Assembly: GCF_011758655.1 (NCBI RefSeq)
Contig: NZ_JAAMPA010000001.1
Span: 434,001-498,000 of the forward strand
Origin: Modestobacter marinus
GTDB lineage: Bacteria > Actinomycetota > Actinomycetes > Mycobacteriales > Geodermatophilaceae
Length of the DNA stretch: 64,000 bases
Reading direction: 5' to 3'
A program made the translations under genes and the position numbers. The notes under the pieces were generated by a model. That model made no database searches. It was not told where the DNA came from and saw nothing but the letters and a program-made list of their open reading frames with translations. Positions 34,481 through 44,168 of the stretch are shown in pieces (positions within the stretch are counted from its first letter, which is position 1; each line of letters starts with the position of its first letter).

Positions 34481-35662
34481 TCAGTCGCGCTCGGGCTCGG
34501 GGAAGCGCGCCCCGGCCGCGAGCTCGGTGCCGGCCTCGACCGTGGCCCGCCGGCCGACCAGGGTGATCGCGCCCTCCCCACCGACCGTGGCCCGCTCCCC
34601 CACCGTCACCCCGTCGTCCAGGACGGTGCAGGTGACCGTGGCCCCGGCGCGCACCCGGGAGCCGGGCAGCAGCACGGAGTCGATGACGGTCGCCCCCGGC
34701 TCGACGACCACCCCCGGCGACAGCACGGAACCGCGCACCTCCCCGGCCACCCGGGTGCCGCCGGAGACCAGGGAGTCCTCGACGACCGCCCCGCGGAGCA
34801 GCCGCGCCGCGCTGTGCCGGCCGCCGCGGGTGTGGATGGGCCAGCTGGCCTCGTCCAGGTCGATCGGCGGGTCCTCGCAGCGGAACTCCCGGTGCGCCTC
34901 CCAGTAGGACTCGACGGTGCCGACGTCCCGCCAGTAGCCGTCCAGCGGGTACGCCCGGGCCAGGCCGTCCTTCGTCTGCCCCGGCAGCAGGTGGGTGCCC
35001 AGGTCCTCCAGCCCGTCCTCGCCGACCTGGTCGCTGATCGCCTCGAGCCGGTCCAGGGTCTCCTCCGGGGAGAAGACGAAGACCTCGTTGGTGGCCGTCG
35101 TCGTCGCCGGCTCGTCGGGCTTGTAGGCGTAGTCGGTGACCCTGCCGTCGTCCGCGGCCTGGACGATCCCGTAGCGGGAGGCGTCCTCGGCCTCCACCTC
35201 CGTGGTGACCATGGTGACCTCGGCGCCGGAGCCCAGGTGGGCGTCGACGACGGCGCGGTAGTCGAGCTTGTAGACCGCGTCGGAGCTGACCACCACGAGC
35301 GCGTCGGCGCCGAACTGCCGGATGAGCTCGGCCTGCCGCCACAGCCCGTCGGCGGTGCCCATGGTGAACCCGCCGCGGTCGCTGCCCTGGAACGGCGGCA
35401 GCATCATCAGCCCGCCGGTGGTGCGGTCCAGGTCCCACGGGCGGCCGTTGGCCAGGTGCTCGTTCACCGACTGCGGCTGGTACTGCTCGGACACCCACAC
35501 GTCGGGCAGCTGGGAGTGCTCGCAGTTGGACAGCGGGAAGTCGATCAGCCGGTAGACCCCGGCGAACGGGACGGCGGGCTTGGCCCGCGTCTCGGTCAGC
35601 AGTTCGAGGCGGCTGCCCTTGCCACCGGCGAGGACGAGGACGAGGACCCGCGGGAGCGCCAT
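34481..35662 (-). CDS. glgC: Glucose-1-phosphate adenylyltransferase
   Basis: 393 residues. The nucleotidyltransferase domain begins VLVLVLAGGKGSRLELLTE with RAKPAVPFAG, and then has YRLIDFPLSNC and the substrate region DGYWRDVGTVESYWEAH. The C-terminal part is a left-handed beta-helix with hexapeptide-like repeats (about residues 285-375). It makes ADP-glucose from glucose-1-phosphate and ATP for glycogen or trehalose synthesis. No other glg gene is in the window. The ATG at 35662 was chosen over upstream in-frame codons that lack conservation. Confidence 0.94.
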   Translation of the reverse strand: MALPRVLVLVLAGGKGSRLELLTETRAKPAVPFAGVYRLIDFPLSNCEHSQLPDVWVSEQYQPQSVNEHLANGRPWDLDRTTGGLMMLPPFQGSDRGGFTMGTADGLWRQAELIRQFGADALVVVSSDAVYKLDYRAVVDAHLGSGAEVTMVTTEVEAEDASRYGIVQAADDGRVTDYAYKPDEPATTTATNEVFVFSPEETLDRLEAISDQVGEDGLEDLGTHLLPGQTKDGLARAYPLDGYWRDVGTVESYWEAHREFRCEDPPIDLDEASWPIHTRGGRHSAARLLRGAVVEDSLVSGGTRVAGEVRGSVLSPGVVVEPGATVIDSVLLPGSRVRAGATVTCTVLDDGVTVGERATVGGEGAITLVGRRATVEAGTELAAGARFPEPERD

Positions 35663-35690
35663 GCCGCCCACGTACCCGCCACCGCGCGGC

Positions 35691-37169
35691 TCACCCCTCG
35701 GTCGGTGCGGCGTGCTCCTCGGCCAGCCGGCGGCGGGCGTCACGCGCCACCTCGTCGGCCCGCGATGCCCGGAACAGCCAGAAGGACGGCACCGCGACGG
35801 CCACCACCGCCATGGCCACCACGATCACCACGCCGCCGGAGACCATCGCGGCGGTGACGCCGACGCTGCTGGCCATCAGGCCGGCACGCAGGTCGCCCAG
35901 CCGCGGCCCGCCGGCGACGACCACGATGAACACGCCCTGCATCCGGCCGCGCATCTCGTCCGGCGCCGCCGTCTGCAGCATCGCCGACCGGAGCACCGCG
36001 CTGACCATGTCGCCGGCGCCCGCGACGGCGAGGCAGAGCACCGCCAGCCACAGCGTCGAGGCCAGCCCGAAGCCGATGATCGCCACGCCCCACACCGCGA
36101 TGGCGGCCAGCACGACCGCACCCTGCCGGTCGACCCGGCTGACCCAGCCCGAGGTCAGCCCCATCAGCAGCGAGCCGATCGACACCCCGGCGAACAACCA
36201 GCCCAGGCTGTTCGCGTCGCCGAGGTAGACCGTCTGCGACAGCTCGGGGAAGACCGCGTGCGGCCAGGCGAAGAGCATCGCGATGACGTCGACGACGAAG
36301 GTCATCAGCAGCACCGGCTGGGTGCGCAGGAAGGCGAAGCCCTCCCCGACCCCGCGGACCGCGGCGCCGAGCCGCAGCGGACCGGCGACGCCCTCCGGCG
36401 GCAGCGCGGGCAGCCCCCGCAGCAGCAGCACGGCGGCGACGAAGCCCAGCGCGTCGATCGTGTAGACGATCGACAGGTCGCCCAGGCCGATGAGCAGGCC
36501 GGCCAGCAGCGGCCCGACGATCACCCCCGCCTGACGCACCGTCATCGCCAGCGCGTTGGCCGCCGCGACCTGGTCCCGCCCGACCAGCGCGGGGATCACC
36601 GCACTGCGCGCGGGCTGGTTGACCGCGGCGAATCCGGAGACGGCGGCGGCCAGCACCCACAGCACGCTGATGTGCCCGTCGCCGGGCAGCAGCGCCTGCA
36701 CGGCCAGCAGCGCGCTGGTGACCGCAGCACCCGCGGAGCTGATCAGCATCAGCCGACGGCGGTCCATGGCGTCGGCGATCGCCCCGCCGAGCAGGCCGAA
36801 GACGACCAGCGGCACGAGCGCGACCACCGAGGTGAGCCCGACCATCAGGGAGGAGCCGGTCAGCTCGTAGACCTGGTACGGGACGGCGACCAGCGTCATC
36901 TGCTGGCCGAGCATCGTCACCGCGACCCCGCCGAAGACCCGGCGGTAGGCGCGGTTGCGCAGCGGCGTGGTGTCCAGCGCCCAGCCGCGGCGGCGGGTCA
37001 CCGGCTGCGGCTGCTCGACCGGCAGACCCCCCTCGACCGGATCCACCGGATCGACCCCGCCACCGCCACCGCCACCGCCACCGCCACCGCCACCAAGATG
37101 GCCATTTTGGTGGCGCGGGGGGTGAGGGTGCGGGGAGTCCGGGTCGTGGGGGGCGACGGGGTCCTTCAC
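35691..37169 (-). CDS. MFS transporter with poly-glycine N-terminal extension
   Basis: 492 residues from GTG at 37169, whose TGA overlap with pdxH (GTGA) supports translational coupling. A GTG at 37001 would give a conventional start just before RGWALDTTPLRNRAYRR. About 12 membrane helices follow, with the MFS loop AIADAMDRRRLML and NQPARSAVIPALVG, typical of the MFS_3/enterobactin-exporter-like group. The extension contains 13 consecutive glycines. Substrate unknown. Confidence 0.85.
   Translation of the reverse strand: MKDPVAPHDPDSPHPHPPRHQNGHLGGGGGGGGGGGGGVDPVDPVEGGLPVEQPQPVTRRRGWALDTTPLRNRAYRRVFGGVAVTMLGQQMTLVAVPYQVYELTGSSLMVGLTSVVALVPLVVFGLLGGAIADAMDRRRLMLISSAGAAVTSALLAVQALLPGDGHISVLWVLAAAVSGFAAVNQPARSAVIPALVGRDQVAAANALAMTVRQAGVIVGPLLAGLLIGLGDLSIVYTIDALGFVAAVLLLRGLPALPPEGVAGPLRLGAAVRGVGEGFAFLRTQPVLLMTFVVDVIAMLFAWPHAVFPELSQTVYLGDANSLGWLFAGVSIGSLLMGLTSGWVSRVDRQGAVVLAAIAVWGVAIIGFGLASTLWLAVLCLAVAGAGDMVSAVLRSAMLQTAAPDEMRGRMQGVFIVVVAGGPRLGDLRAGLMASSVGVTAAMVSGGVVIVVAMAVVAVAVPSFWLFRASRADEVARDARRRLAEEHAAPTEG
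37056..37115. repeat. Hexanucleotide microsatellite and palindrome inside the MFS gene start
   Basis: A run of CCACCG units (37056-37094) encodes the 13-glycine tract. It adjoins an imperfect 28-bp palindrome (37088-37115, one mismatch pair) centred on ATGGCCAT. Being made of 6-bp units, the tract could change length without a frameshift. Confidence 0.8.
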
Positions 37170-37813
37170 GGGGCGAGGCGCTGCACGACCCAGCCGCCGC
37201 CTTCCTCGTCGTCGCGCACGAACAGCAGCCGGTCGTGCAGGCGGTCATGGCCGCCCTGCCAGAACTCCACCCGCTCGGGCAGCACCCGGTAGCCGCCCCA
37301 GTTCTCCGGGCGCGGCAGCTGCCCGGGCGGGGTCTGGGCGTCCAGCTCGGCCACCCGGGTGCGCAGCAGCTCCCGCGACTCCACGACCGTCGACTGGATC
37401 GAGGCGGCGGCGGCCAGCTGGGAGCCGCGCGGCCGCGGGTCCCAGAGCAGGTCCGAGGCGGTGGGCCCGGCCTTCTCCACCGCACCGGAGACCCGGACCT
37501 GCCGCTGCTGCGCGTGCCAGGGGAAGACCAGGGTGGCCCGCGGGTTGACCGCCAGCTGGGCACCCTTGGCCGAGGCGTAGTTGGTGCCGAAGAGGAACCC
37601 GTCGGCGTCGTAGCCCTTCATCAGCACGATGCGGGCGTCCGGTGCGCCGTCGGCGTCGGCGGTGGCCACCACCATGGCGTTGGGCTCGGGCAGCTCGGCG
37701 GCGACGGCGTCGGCGAACCAGCGGTCGAACTGCTCCACCCAGGTGGCCGCGAGGCCCTCCTCGCCGAAGCCGCTGTCGTCGTAGTCCCTGCGCATGCGGA
37801 TCAGGTCGGCCAC
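37166..37813 (-). CDS. pdxH: Pyridoxamine 5'-phosphate oxidase
   Basis: 215 residues. FMN- and substrate-binding stretches are RIVLMKGYDADGFLFGTNY, then KGAQLAVNPRATLVFPWHAQQRQVRV. The C-terminal dimerisation part is PENWGGYRVLPERVEFWQGG followed by RLHDRL, all diagnostic for PdxH. It oxidises pyridoxine or pyridoxamine phosphate to PLP with FMN and oxygen. It is co-translated with the MFS gene and divergent from citrate synthase. Confidence 0.95.
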   Translation of the reverse strand: MADLIRMRRDYDDSGFGEEGLAATWVEQFDRWFADAVAAELPEPNAMVVATADADGAPDARIVLMKGYDADGFLFGTNYASAKGAQLAVNPRATLVFPWHAQQRQVRVSGAVEKAGPTASDLLWDPRPRGSQLAAAASIQSTVVESRELLRTRVAELDAQTPPGQLPRPENWGGYRVLPERVEFWQGGHDRLHDRLLFVRDDEEGGGWVVQRLAP

Positions 37814-37873
37814 CGGACCATGCTGTCACCGTTGCAGCGCGCACCGCCCGCTGGCCGGGAGCCAGGGTGCACC

Positions 37874-37906
37874 ACGGGCCCGGTCAGCCCCTAAGTTGGG
37901 GCCCGT
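37874..37906. promoter_or_regulatory. Inverted repeat between pdxH and citrate synthase genes
   Basis: Arms ACGGGCCC (37874-37881) and GGGCCCGT (37899-37906) are separated by 17 bp that contain a smaller GCCCC-N6-GGGGC repeat. It lies in the 143-bp divergent intergenic region, 51 bp before the citrate synthase start. It could be an operator or an RNA hairpin, and no known consensus is recognised. Confidence 0.35.
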
Positions 37907-37956
37907 CGTGCGCTGACCAGCGTCCGTCCCCACCCGCGCGCAGAGGAGCATGCGAG

Positions 37957-39075
37957 ATGGCCGACGACTTCGTACCGGGCCTGGAGGGCGTCACCGCCTT
38001 CGAGACCACCATCGCGGAGCCGGACAAGGACGGTGGGGCGCTCCGGTACCGCGGCGTCGACATCGAGGACCTGGTCGGGAAGGTCACCTTCGGCAACGTC
38101 TGGGCACTGCTGGTCGACGGGGAGTTCGGCCCCGGCCTGCCGCCGGCCGAGCCGTTCCCGATCCCGGTGCACACCGGCGACGTCCGGGTCGACGTGCAGG
38201 CCGCGCTGGCGATGCTGACGCCGATCTGGGGCTACCGCCCGCTGCTGGACATCTCGGCCCAGGAGGCCCGCGACGAGCTGGCCCGGGCCGCCGTCATGGC
38301 GCTGTCCTACGTGGCGCAGTCGGCCCGCGGCATCGGCGTCCCGGCCGTTCCGCAGACGCGGGTCGACGAGGCGTCCACCATCGTCGAGCGGTTCATGGTC
38401 CGCTGGCGCGGTGAGCCCGACCCGCGGCACGTCGCCGCCGTCGACGCCTACTGGACCTCGGCCGCCGAGCACGGCATGAACGCCTCGACGTTCACCGCCC
38501 GGGTCATCGCCTCCACCGGCGCCGACGTCGCCGCCGCGCTGTCCGGCGCGATCGGCGCGATGTCCGGCCCGCTGCACGGCGGCGCCCCCTCCCGGGTGCT
38601 GCACATGCTGGACGGCGTCGAGGCCTCCGGGGACGCCGAGAAGTACGTCAAGGACCTGCTCGACTCCGGTGACCGGCTGATGGGCTTCGGGCACCGCGTC
38701 TACCGCGCCGAGGACCCCCGCGCCCGGGTGCTGCGCCGGGCCGCGGAGGAGCTGGGCGCACCCCGCTTCGAGGCCGCGCTCGCCCTGGAGAAGGCCGCCC
38801 TCGCCGAGCTGCGCGAGCGCCGTCCGGACCGTCCGATCGAGACCAACGTCGAGTTCTGGGCCGCGATCGTGCTGGACTTCGCCGAGGTGCCCAGCCACAT
38901 GTTCACCTCGATGTTCAGCTGCGCGCGCACCGCCGGCTGGAGCGCGCACATCCTCGAGCAGAAGAACACCGGGCGACTGGTGCGCCCGTCGGCCCGCTAC
39001 ATCGGCCCCGACCCGCGCAAGCCCGAGGACGTCGCGGGCTGGGACACCATCCAGCCCACCTCGATCACCGCGTAG
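37957..39075 (+). CDS. citA: Citrate synthase 2
   Basis: 372 residues with GAGGAG upstream of the ATG. Active-site regions are SGPLHGGAPSRVLHML (His), GFGHRVYRAEDPRARVL (His) and AIVLDFAEVPSHMFTSMF (Asp), in the order of type I citrate synthases. The short length and start FVPGLEGVTAFETTIAEPD match the actinobacterial citrate synthase 2. It condenses oxaloacetate and acetyl-CoA. A hairpin separates it from serC. Confidence 0.93.
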   Translation: MADDFVPGLEGVTAFETTIAEPDKDGGALRYRGVDIEDLVGKVTFGNVWALLVDGEFGPGLPPAEPFPIPVHTGDVRVDVQAALAMLTPIWGYRPLLDISAQEARDELARAAVMALSYVAQSARGIGVPAVPQTRVDEASTIVERFMVRWRGEPDPRHVAAVDAYWTSAAEHGMNASTFTARVIASTGADVAAALSGAIGAMSGPLHGGAPSRVLHMLDGVEASGDAEKYVKDLLDSGDRLMGFGHRVYRAEDPRARVLRRAAEELGAPRFEAALALEKAALAELRERRPDRPIETNVEFWAAIVLDFAEVPSHMFTSMFSCARTAGWSAHILEQKNTGRLVRPSARYIGPDPRKPEDVAGWDTIQPTSITA

Positions 39076-40272
<1,197 letters not shown>

Positions 40273-40824
40273 CCCCGGGGCCGGCTCGCCCCTCCCGGGC
40301 GCGGGCCGGCCCGCTCGACCGACCCGGCGCACGGCAGCCCCGACGCTGCCCTGCGCCTGCGACTGCCCTGCGCCGCTGACTGCCCTGCGCCGCTGACTGC
40401 CCTGCGCCTCGGAGCGGGCCGCACCTCCGCGCTGCCCCCACCTCACGGCTGCCCCGCCCCTACAGCGGCCCGCACCTCATGGCGGCCCCGCACCCCCGCG
40501 CCTGCAGCTGCCCCGCGCCCCGGGCCCCGGGCCCCGGGCGAACCCCACATCCCCACGCTGTCCCGCGCCTCGAGGCCGCCCGCGCCTCCCGCTGCCCTGC
40601 GCCTCAGGGGACGTCCCGCGTCTCGGAGTGCCGAGCCGACGAGCGCGCCGGAACCACCCGTGACCGGCTGTGCGGTCCCGGTTCCGGCGTGTCGTCGGAT
40701 GGGCGTGTCGGTCGACCGGCCGGCCTGCGGCCGCACCGGCGTCCGGCGCCGCGCACGCCGCTCACCTGCGGTCATGCCCCGGGAACGAGGTGCGGCACCC
40801 TCCAGACGTGGGGCGAGCGTCGCG
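40273..40824. repeat. C-rich non-coding region with degenerate short tandem repeats
   Basis: Between 40344 and about 40412 a 17-18 bp unit built on CTGCCCTGCGCC occurs four times in a row. Related GCTGCCC and GCGCC words then recur irregularly to about 40620. One strand is strongly C-biased. No open frame with convincing codon use is found on either strand. The rest (40620-40824) shows no clear element. Unit-to-unit spacing is too short for CRISPR spacers. Confidence 0.65.
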
Positions 40825-40929
40825 GTGACCGACGACGACGCCACTCGATTGCGCGCCATCTTCTGGTCGCACCATCCGGTTGGCCGTGTGAGTCTCGGCA
40901 CAGGCCCCGGGACGCAGCCGGAGCCCTGA
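40825..40929 (+). CDS. Possible small ORF before the ten-gene cluster
   Basis: GTG at 40825 encodes 34 residues starting VTDDDATRLRAIFWSHHPVG and ending GTQPEP, stopping 16 bp before the inositol-phosphate synthase start. There is no convincing ribosome site, and third-position GC is about 79 percent, lower than in neighbours. It could be a leader peptide, chance, or a precursor peptide for the YcaO enzyme, though it has no cysteine. Confidence 0.2.
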   Translation: MTDDDATRLRAIFWSHHPVGRVSLGTGPGTQPEP

Positions 40930-40945
40930 TCGCCGAGGAGCTCCC

Positions 40946-42196
40946 GTGACACAGTCCCCCCGCCGCGTCGGCATCGCCATCGTCGGGCTCGGAGGTGCGG
41001 TCGCGACCACCGCGGTCGCCGGCCTCGAGCTGCTCCGGCTGGGCGCCGTCGCCGCCGACGGCCTCCCGCTGGCCGGCCTGACCATCGGCGACGTCCCCGT
41101 GGAGGAGGCCACCGGCCTGGCCCACTACGACGACCTGGTCGTCGGCGGCTGGGACCTCGACGGCTCCGACCTCTACAAGGCCGCCGAGCAGCACGGCGTG
41201 CTCGACGCCCGCCAGCTGCAGCAGGCCGAGCCGCTGCTGTCGACGCTCACCCCGTGGCCGGCCGCCGGTGACGCCGACTTCTGCCGCAACGTGACCGGCG
41301 GCAACGTCGTGCTGGCCGAGGGCCGGCGCGCCCAGGCCGACGCCGTCCGCGCCGACCTGCGTCGGTTCCGCGAGGAGCAGCAGCTCGACGGGCTGGTGCT
41401 GATGAACCTCGCCTCCACCGAGCGCTGGCCCGACCCGGCGGCGGCCGCCCTGCAGACGCCGGAGGCCTTCGAGGCCGGGCTGGACGCCGACGACCGGTCG
41501 ATCACCCCCTCGATGGTCTACGCCTACGCGGCCATCTGCGAGGGCGTCGGCTACGCCAACTTCACCCCGTCGCTGTCGGCCGACGTACCGGCCCTGGTGC
41601 AGCTGTCCGAGCAGCGCGGCGTGCCGATCGCGGGCAAGGACGGCAAGACCGGCCAGACGATGATGAAGACGGTGCTCGCGCCGGCCTTCCGCAGCCGCGC
41701 GCTGACCGTCGAGGGCTGGTACTCGACGAACATCCTGGGCAACCGGGACGGCCTGGCCCTCGACGACCCGGCGTCCCTGGAGAGCAAGCTGCAGACCAAG
41801 GGCAAGGTGCTGGACTCGATCCTGGGCTACCCGGTCGAGGACCACGTCGTCCGGATCGACTACTACCGGCCGCGGGGTGACCAGAAGGAGGCCTGGGACG
41901 CCATCGACCTGGTCGGCTTCCTCGGCCAGCGGATGCAGATCAAGGTCGACTTCCAGTGCCGGGACTCGATCCTGGCCGCGCCGCTCGCGGTCGAGATCGC
42001 CCGGCTGGTCGACCTCGCCCAGCAGCGTGGCGAGGGCGGTGTGCAGGACCACCTGGGCTGGTTCTTCAAGGCGCCGATCACCGCCGACGGCAGCACCCCG
42101 GAGCACGCGATGCACCGGCAGGAGTCGGTCCTGATGGACTGGCTGAGCAGCGGTGCGGCGCAGGCGGGGAGCGACGCGGACCCCGGCTCCCGGTGA
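40946..42196 (+). CDS. Inositol-3-phosphate synthase-like enzyme
   Basis: 416 residues from GTG with GAGGAG upstream. It has the NAD-binding IVGLGGAVATTAVAG, then LVLMNLASTERWPD, and the family hallmark ITPSMVYAYAAICEG followed by AGKDGKTGQTMMKTVLAPAF. Ino1 enzymes convert glucose-6-phosphate to myo-inositol-3-phosphate through an NAD redox cycle. First gene of a ten-gene cluster in which every downstream start overlaps the previous stop. Whether it is the cell's housekeeping Ino1 or a pathway-specific copy cannot be told from this window. Confidence 0.9.
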   Translation: MTQSPRRVGIAIVGLGGAVATTAVAGLELLRLGAVAADGLPLAGLTIGDVPVEEATGLAHYDDLVVGGWDLDGSDLYKAAEQHGVLDARQLQQAEPLLSTLTPWPAAGDADFCRNVTGGNVVLAEGRRAQADAVRADLRRFREEQQLDGLVLMNLASTERWPDPAAAALQTPEAFEAGLDADDRSITPSMVYAYAAICEGVGYANFTPSLSADVPALVQLSEQRGVPIAGKDGKTGQTMMKTVLAPAFRSRALTVEGWYSTNILGNRDGLALDDPASLESKLQTKGKVLDSILGYPVEDHVVRIDYYRPRGDQKEAWDAIDLVGFLGQRMQIKVDFQCRDSILAAPLAVEIARLVDLAQQRGEGGVQDHLGWFFKAPITADGSTPEHAMHRQESVLMDWLSSGAAQAGSDADPGSR

Positions 42197-43113
42197 CGGC
42201 GACGACGACGGGGACGGCGGTCGGGCTGTCGTCCCTCGGGGCGCTGCGTCCCCTGCTGGCCGGGATCGGTGACGCCAAGCGGGTCCGCACGGCCACGGCC
42301 CCCGGCTCGCTGGCCGAGCAGGCGTTCTCCCGGTCCTGGGCCCGGCTGGTGGCCGGCGAGGACGCCGGGTCGGTGGCGCTGACCGAGACCGCGGCCGCCG
42401 TCGCCCGGGTGCGGCTGGCCGGCGTCGACGCGTCGGTGCTGACCTCCGCCGGGCTGTCGGACGACGAGGCCGTGACGGTGCTGCGGCGGGCGTTCGACGA
42501 GGTCGCCGGGCCGCTCGACGGCGACCTGGCCGGCCGGCTGCGCGAGTGCCTGGCCCCGCTGCCCGGCGGGGGTGCGCCGCCGTCCCTGGTGGTGTCGCTG
42601 AACGCCCAACCGCGGGCGGGGGCCACCAGCCCCGGCAAGCCTCGGGTGGTCGTCGAGCCGCCGGAGAGCCACGGCGACCACTGCTTCACCGTCGCCGTCT
42701 ACGGCTGCCTGCTGGCCCCGCTCGTGGGCGCGGACCCGGTCGCCCCGTTCCTGGTCGGTCTGGCCCACCACCTGCACAACGTGGTGCTGCCCGACGCCGG
42801 TTTCGCCGGGGAGGTGCTGCTGGGCAGCGCGCTGGACCGGGTGATCGGCACGCTGGAGGAGCGGGAGCTCGCCGGGCTGCCGGCTCCGCTGGCGGACCGG
42901 CTGCGAGAGGTGCTGCGGCTGCGGGCCAACGCCGTCGCGCCCGGGTCGCAGGCCTTCCACGCCGCCGACGTGCTCGACCGGGTGCTGCAGGTGCACCACC
43001 ACGCCCGGGCGGCGGCGTTCACCGCCGCGCAGGCGCTCGACGACCTGGAGCTCGTGCACGCCGGGCCGGTGCAGTCCTTCCACCTCGACGTGCTCGCCGC
43101 GGCCGGGTTGTGA
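42193..43113 (+). CDS. HD-like helical protein of the inositol/YcaO cluster
   Basis: 306 residues from a GTG overlapping the preceding stop (GTGA). The middle holds an HD-superfamily-like arrangement: ESHGDHCFTVAVYGCLLAP, then FLVGLAHHLHNVVLPDAGF, and later ADVLDRVLQVHHHARA. The usual His-Asp pair reads His-His. Such folds are metal-dependent phosphohydrolases or inositol oxygenase-like enzymes, and either would fit the cluster. N-terminal 150 residues are unassigned. The specific family is not recognised. Confidence 0.6.
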   Translation: MTATTTGTAVGLSSLGALRPLLAGIGDAKRVRTATAPGSLAEQAFSRSWARLVAGEDAGSVALTETAAAVARVRLAGVDASVLTSAGLSDDEAVTVLRRAFDEVAGPLDGDLAGRLRECLAPLPGGGAPPSLVVSLNAQPRAGATSPGKPRVVVEPPESHGDHCFTVAVYGCLLAPLVGADPVAPFLVGLAHHLHNVVLPDAGFAGEVLLGSALDRVIGTLEERELAGLPAPLADRLREVLRLRANAVAPGSQAFHAADVLDRVLQVHHHARAAAFTAAQALDDLELVHAGPVQSFHLDVLAAAGL

Positions 43114-44168
43114 ACACGAAGGCGGCTCCGGTGCCCACCGGCGTGACCACGGCCGGGGTGCCGGTCGTGGACGGCATCCCGTTCGCCCGCGCGGGCCGGG
43201 AGGAGCTGCGCGACCGGGTCGCCGGGCTGCTCGCCGCCGGGGAGGTCGACCGGGCCCGGGTCGCCCTGTTCGCCGACGCCGACGACTGGTGGTCCGAGCC
43301 GCCACCGCCGGAGGCCCAGCTGGCGCGGGTGCCGGCGGCACGGAGCCTCCGTGAGGCGATGGACCTGCTCGGCATGGGCCGGGTCGGCGACTACTTCGCC
43401 CACCGCTGGTCGGATCCGACCCACCTCGCCGGCCTGGCACTGCTCGGCCAGCACTGGCCCGGGGACCGGCCGGTGGTGGACGTGGCCTGCGGGGTCGGCA
43501 CCCAGCTGCGCGAGCTCTCCCGCCGCGGGGTGCGCGACCTCCTCGGCCTGGACGTCGTCTGGTCCAAGCTGTGGCTGGCCCAGCGCTTCGTCTGCCCCGG
43601 GGCCCGCTACGTCTGCGCCGACCTGACCGCCCTACCGGACCTGCAGGTGCCCCGTCCCGCGTACGTCACCTGCCACGACGCCTTCTACTTCCTGCGCGAC
43701 AAGCCCGCGGCCGCGGCTGCGATGCACGCGCTGGCCGGCCCGGGCGGGACGGTCGTCGTCGGCCACGCCCACGTCGCCGACACGGTCTCCGCGGGCGAGC
43801 CCCTGGCCCCGGCCGAGTACGCCCGGCTGCTCGGGGCCACCGTGCTCTACGACGACGCCGAGCTCACCGCCGCGCTGCTGGCCGGGCGCCCGCCGCGCCC
43901 GGCCGCGGCCCGGGAGCTGACCCGGAGCGAGGCCATCGGCCTGGTCGCCGGCGACCTCCGCGGGCCGGCCCCGCAGGACCTGGGCGACCCGCTCGGTCCG
44001 CTGCGGCCCAACCCGCTCTACGTCGACGGCGAGCTCCGCTGGCCCAGCGAGCGCTACGCCGCCGAGTACGGCCCCCGGTCGGGGCACCTGCCGGCCCGCT
44101 GGCCCGAGCCGCTGCCCGCCGACGCCGCCCGCCGCCGGCTGCTCGTCGACCTGCCGGAGCAGTGGTGA
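43110..44168 (+). CDS. Class I SAM-dependent methyltransferase
   Basis: 352 residues from a GTG overlapping the previous TGA. The SAM-binding motif I is VVDVACGVGTQLRELSRRG, followed by LLGLDVVWSKLWLAQRFV and YVCADLTALPDL, with CHDAFYFLRDKPAAAAAMHA as the post-motif region. About 110 N-terminal residues and a C-terminal extension of 100 are additional. The methyl acceptor is presumably an intermediate of the cluster product. Confidence 0.8.
   Translation: MNTKAAPVPTGVTTAGVPVVDGIPFARAGREELRDRVAGLLAAGEVDRARVALFADADDWWSEPPPPEAQLARVPAARSLREAMDLLGMGRVGDYFAHRWSDPTHLAGLALLGQHWPGDRPVVDVACGVGTQLRELSRRGVRDLLGLDVVWSKLWLAQRFVCPGARYVCADLTALPDLQVPRPAYVTCHDAFYFLRDKPAAAAAMHALAGPGGTVVVGHAHVADTVSAGEPLAPAEYARLLGATVLYDDAELTAALLAGRPPRPAAARELTRSEAIGLVAGDLRGPAPQDLGDPLGPLRPNPLYVDGELRWPSERYAAEYGPRSGHLPARWPEPLPADAARRRLLVDLPEQW

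Noticed and set aside
37874-37906. Riboswitch or attenuator before citrate synthase
   Set aside because: The inverted repeat matches no riboswitch class I know, and there is no terminator-antiterminator pair.
40344-40620. CRISPR-like repeat array
   Set aside because: Units are contiguous 17-18 bp repeats without spacers, and no cas genes are present.
40825-40929. Confident call of a RiPP precursor for the YcaO enzyme
   Set aside because: Weak codon bias, no ribosome site and no Cys or core-like repeat; kept only as a low-confidence small frame.
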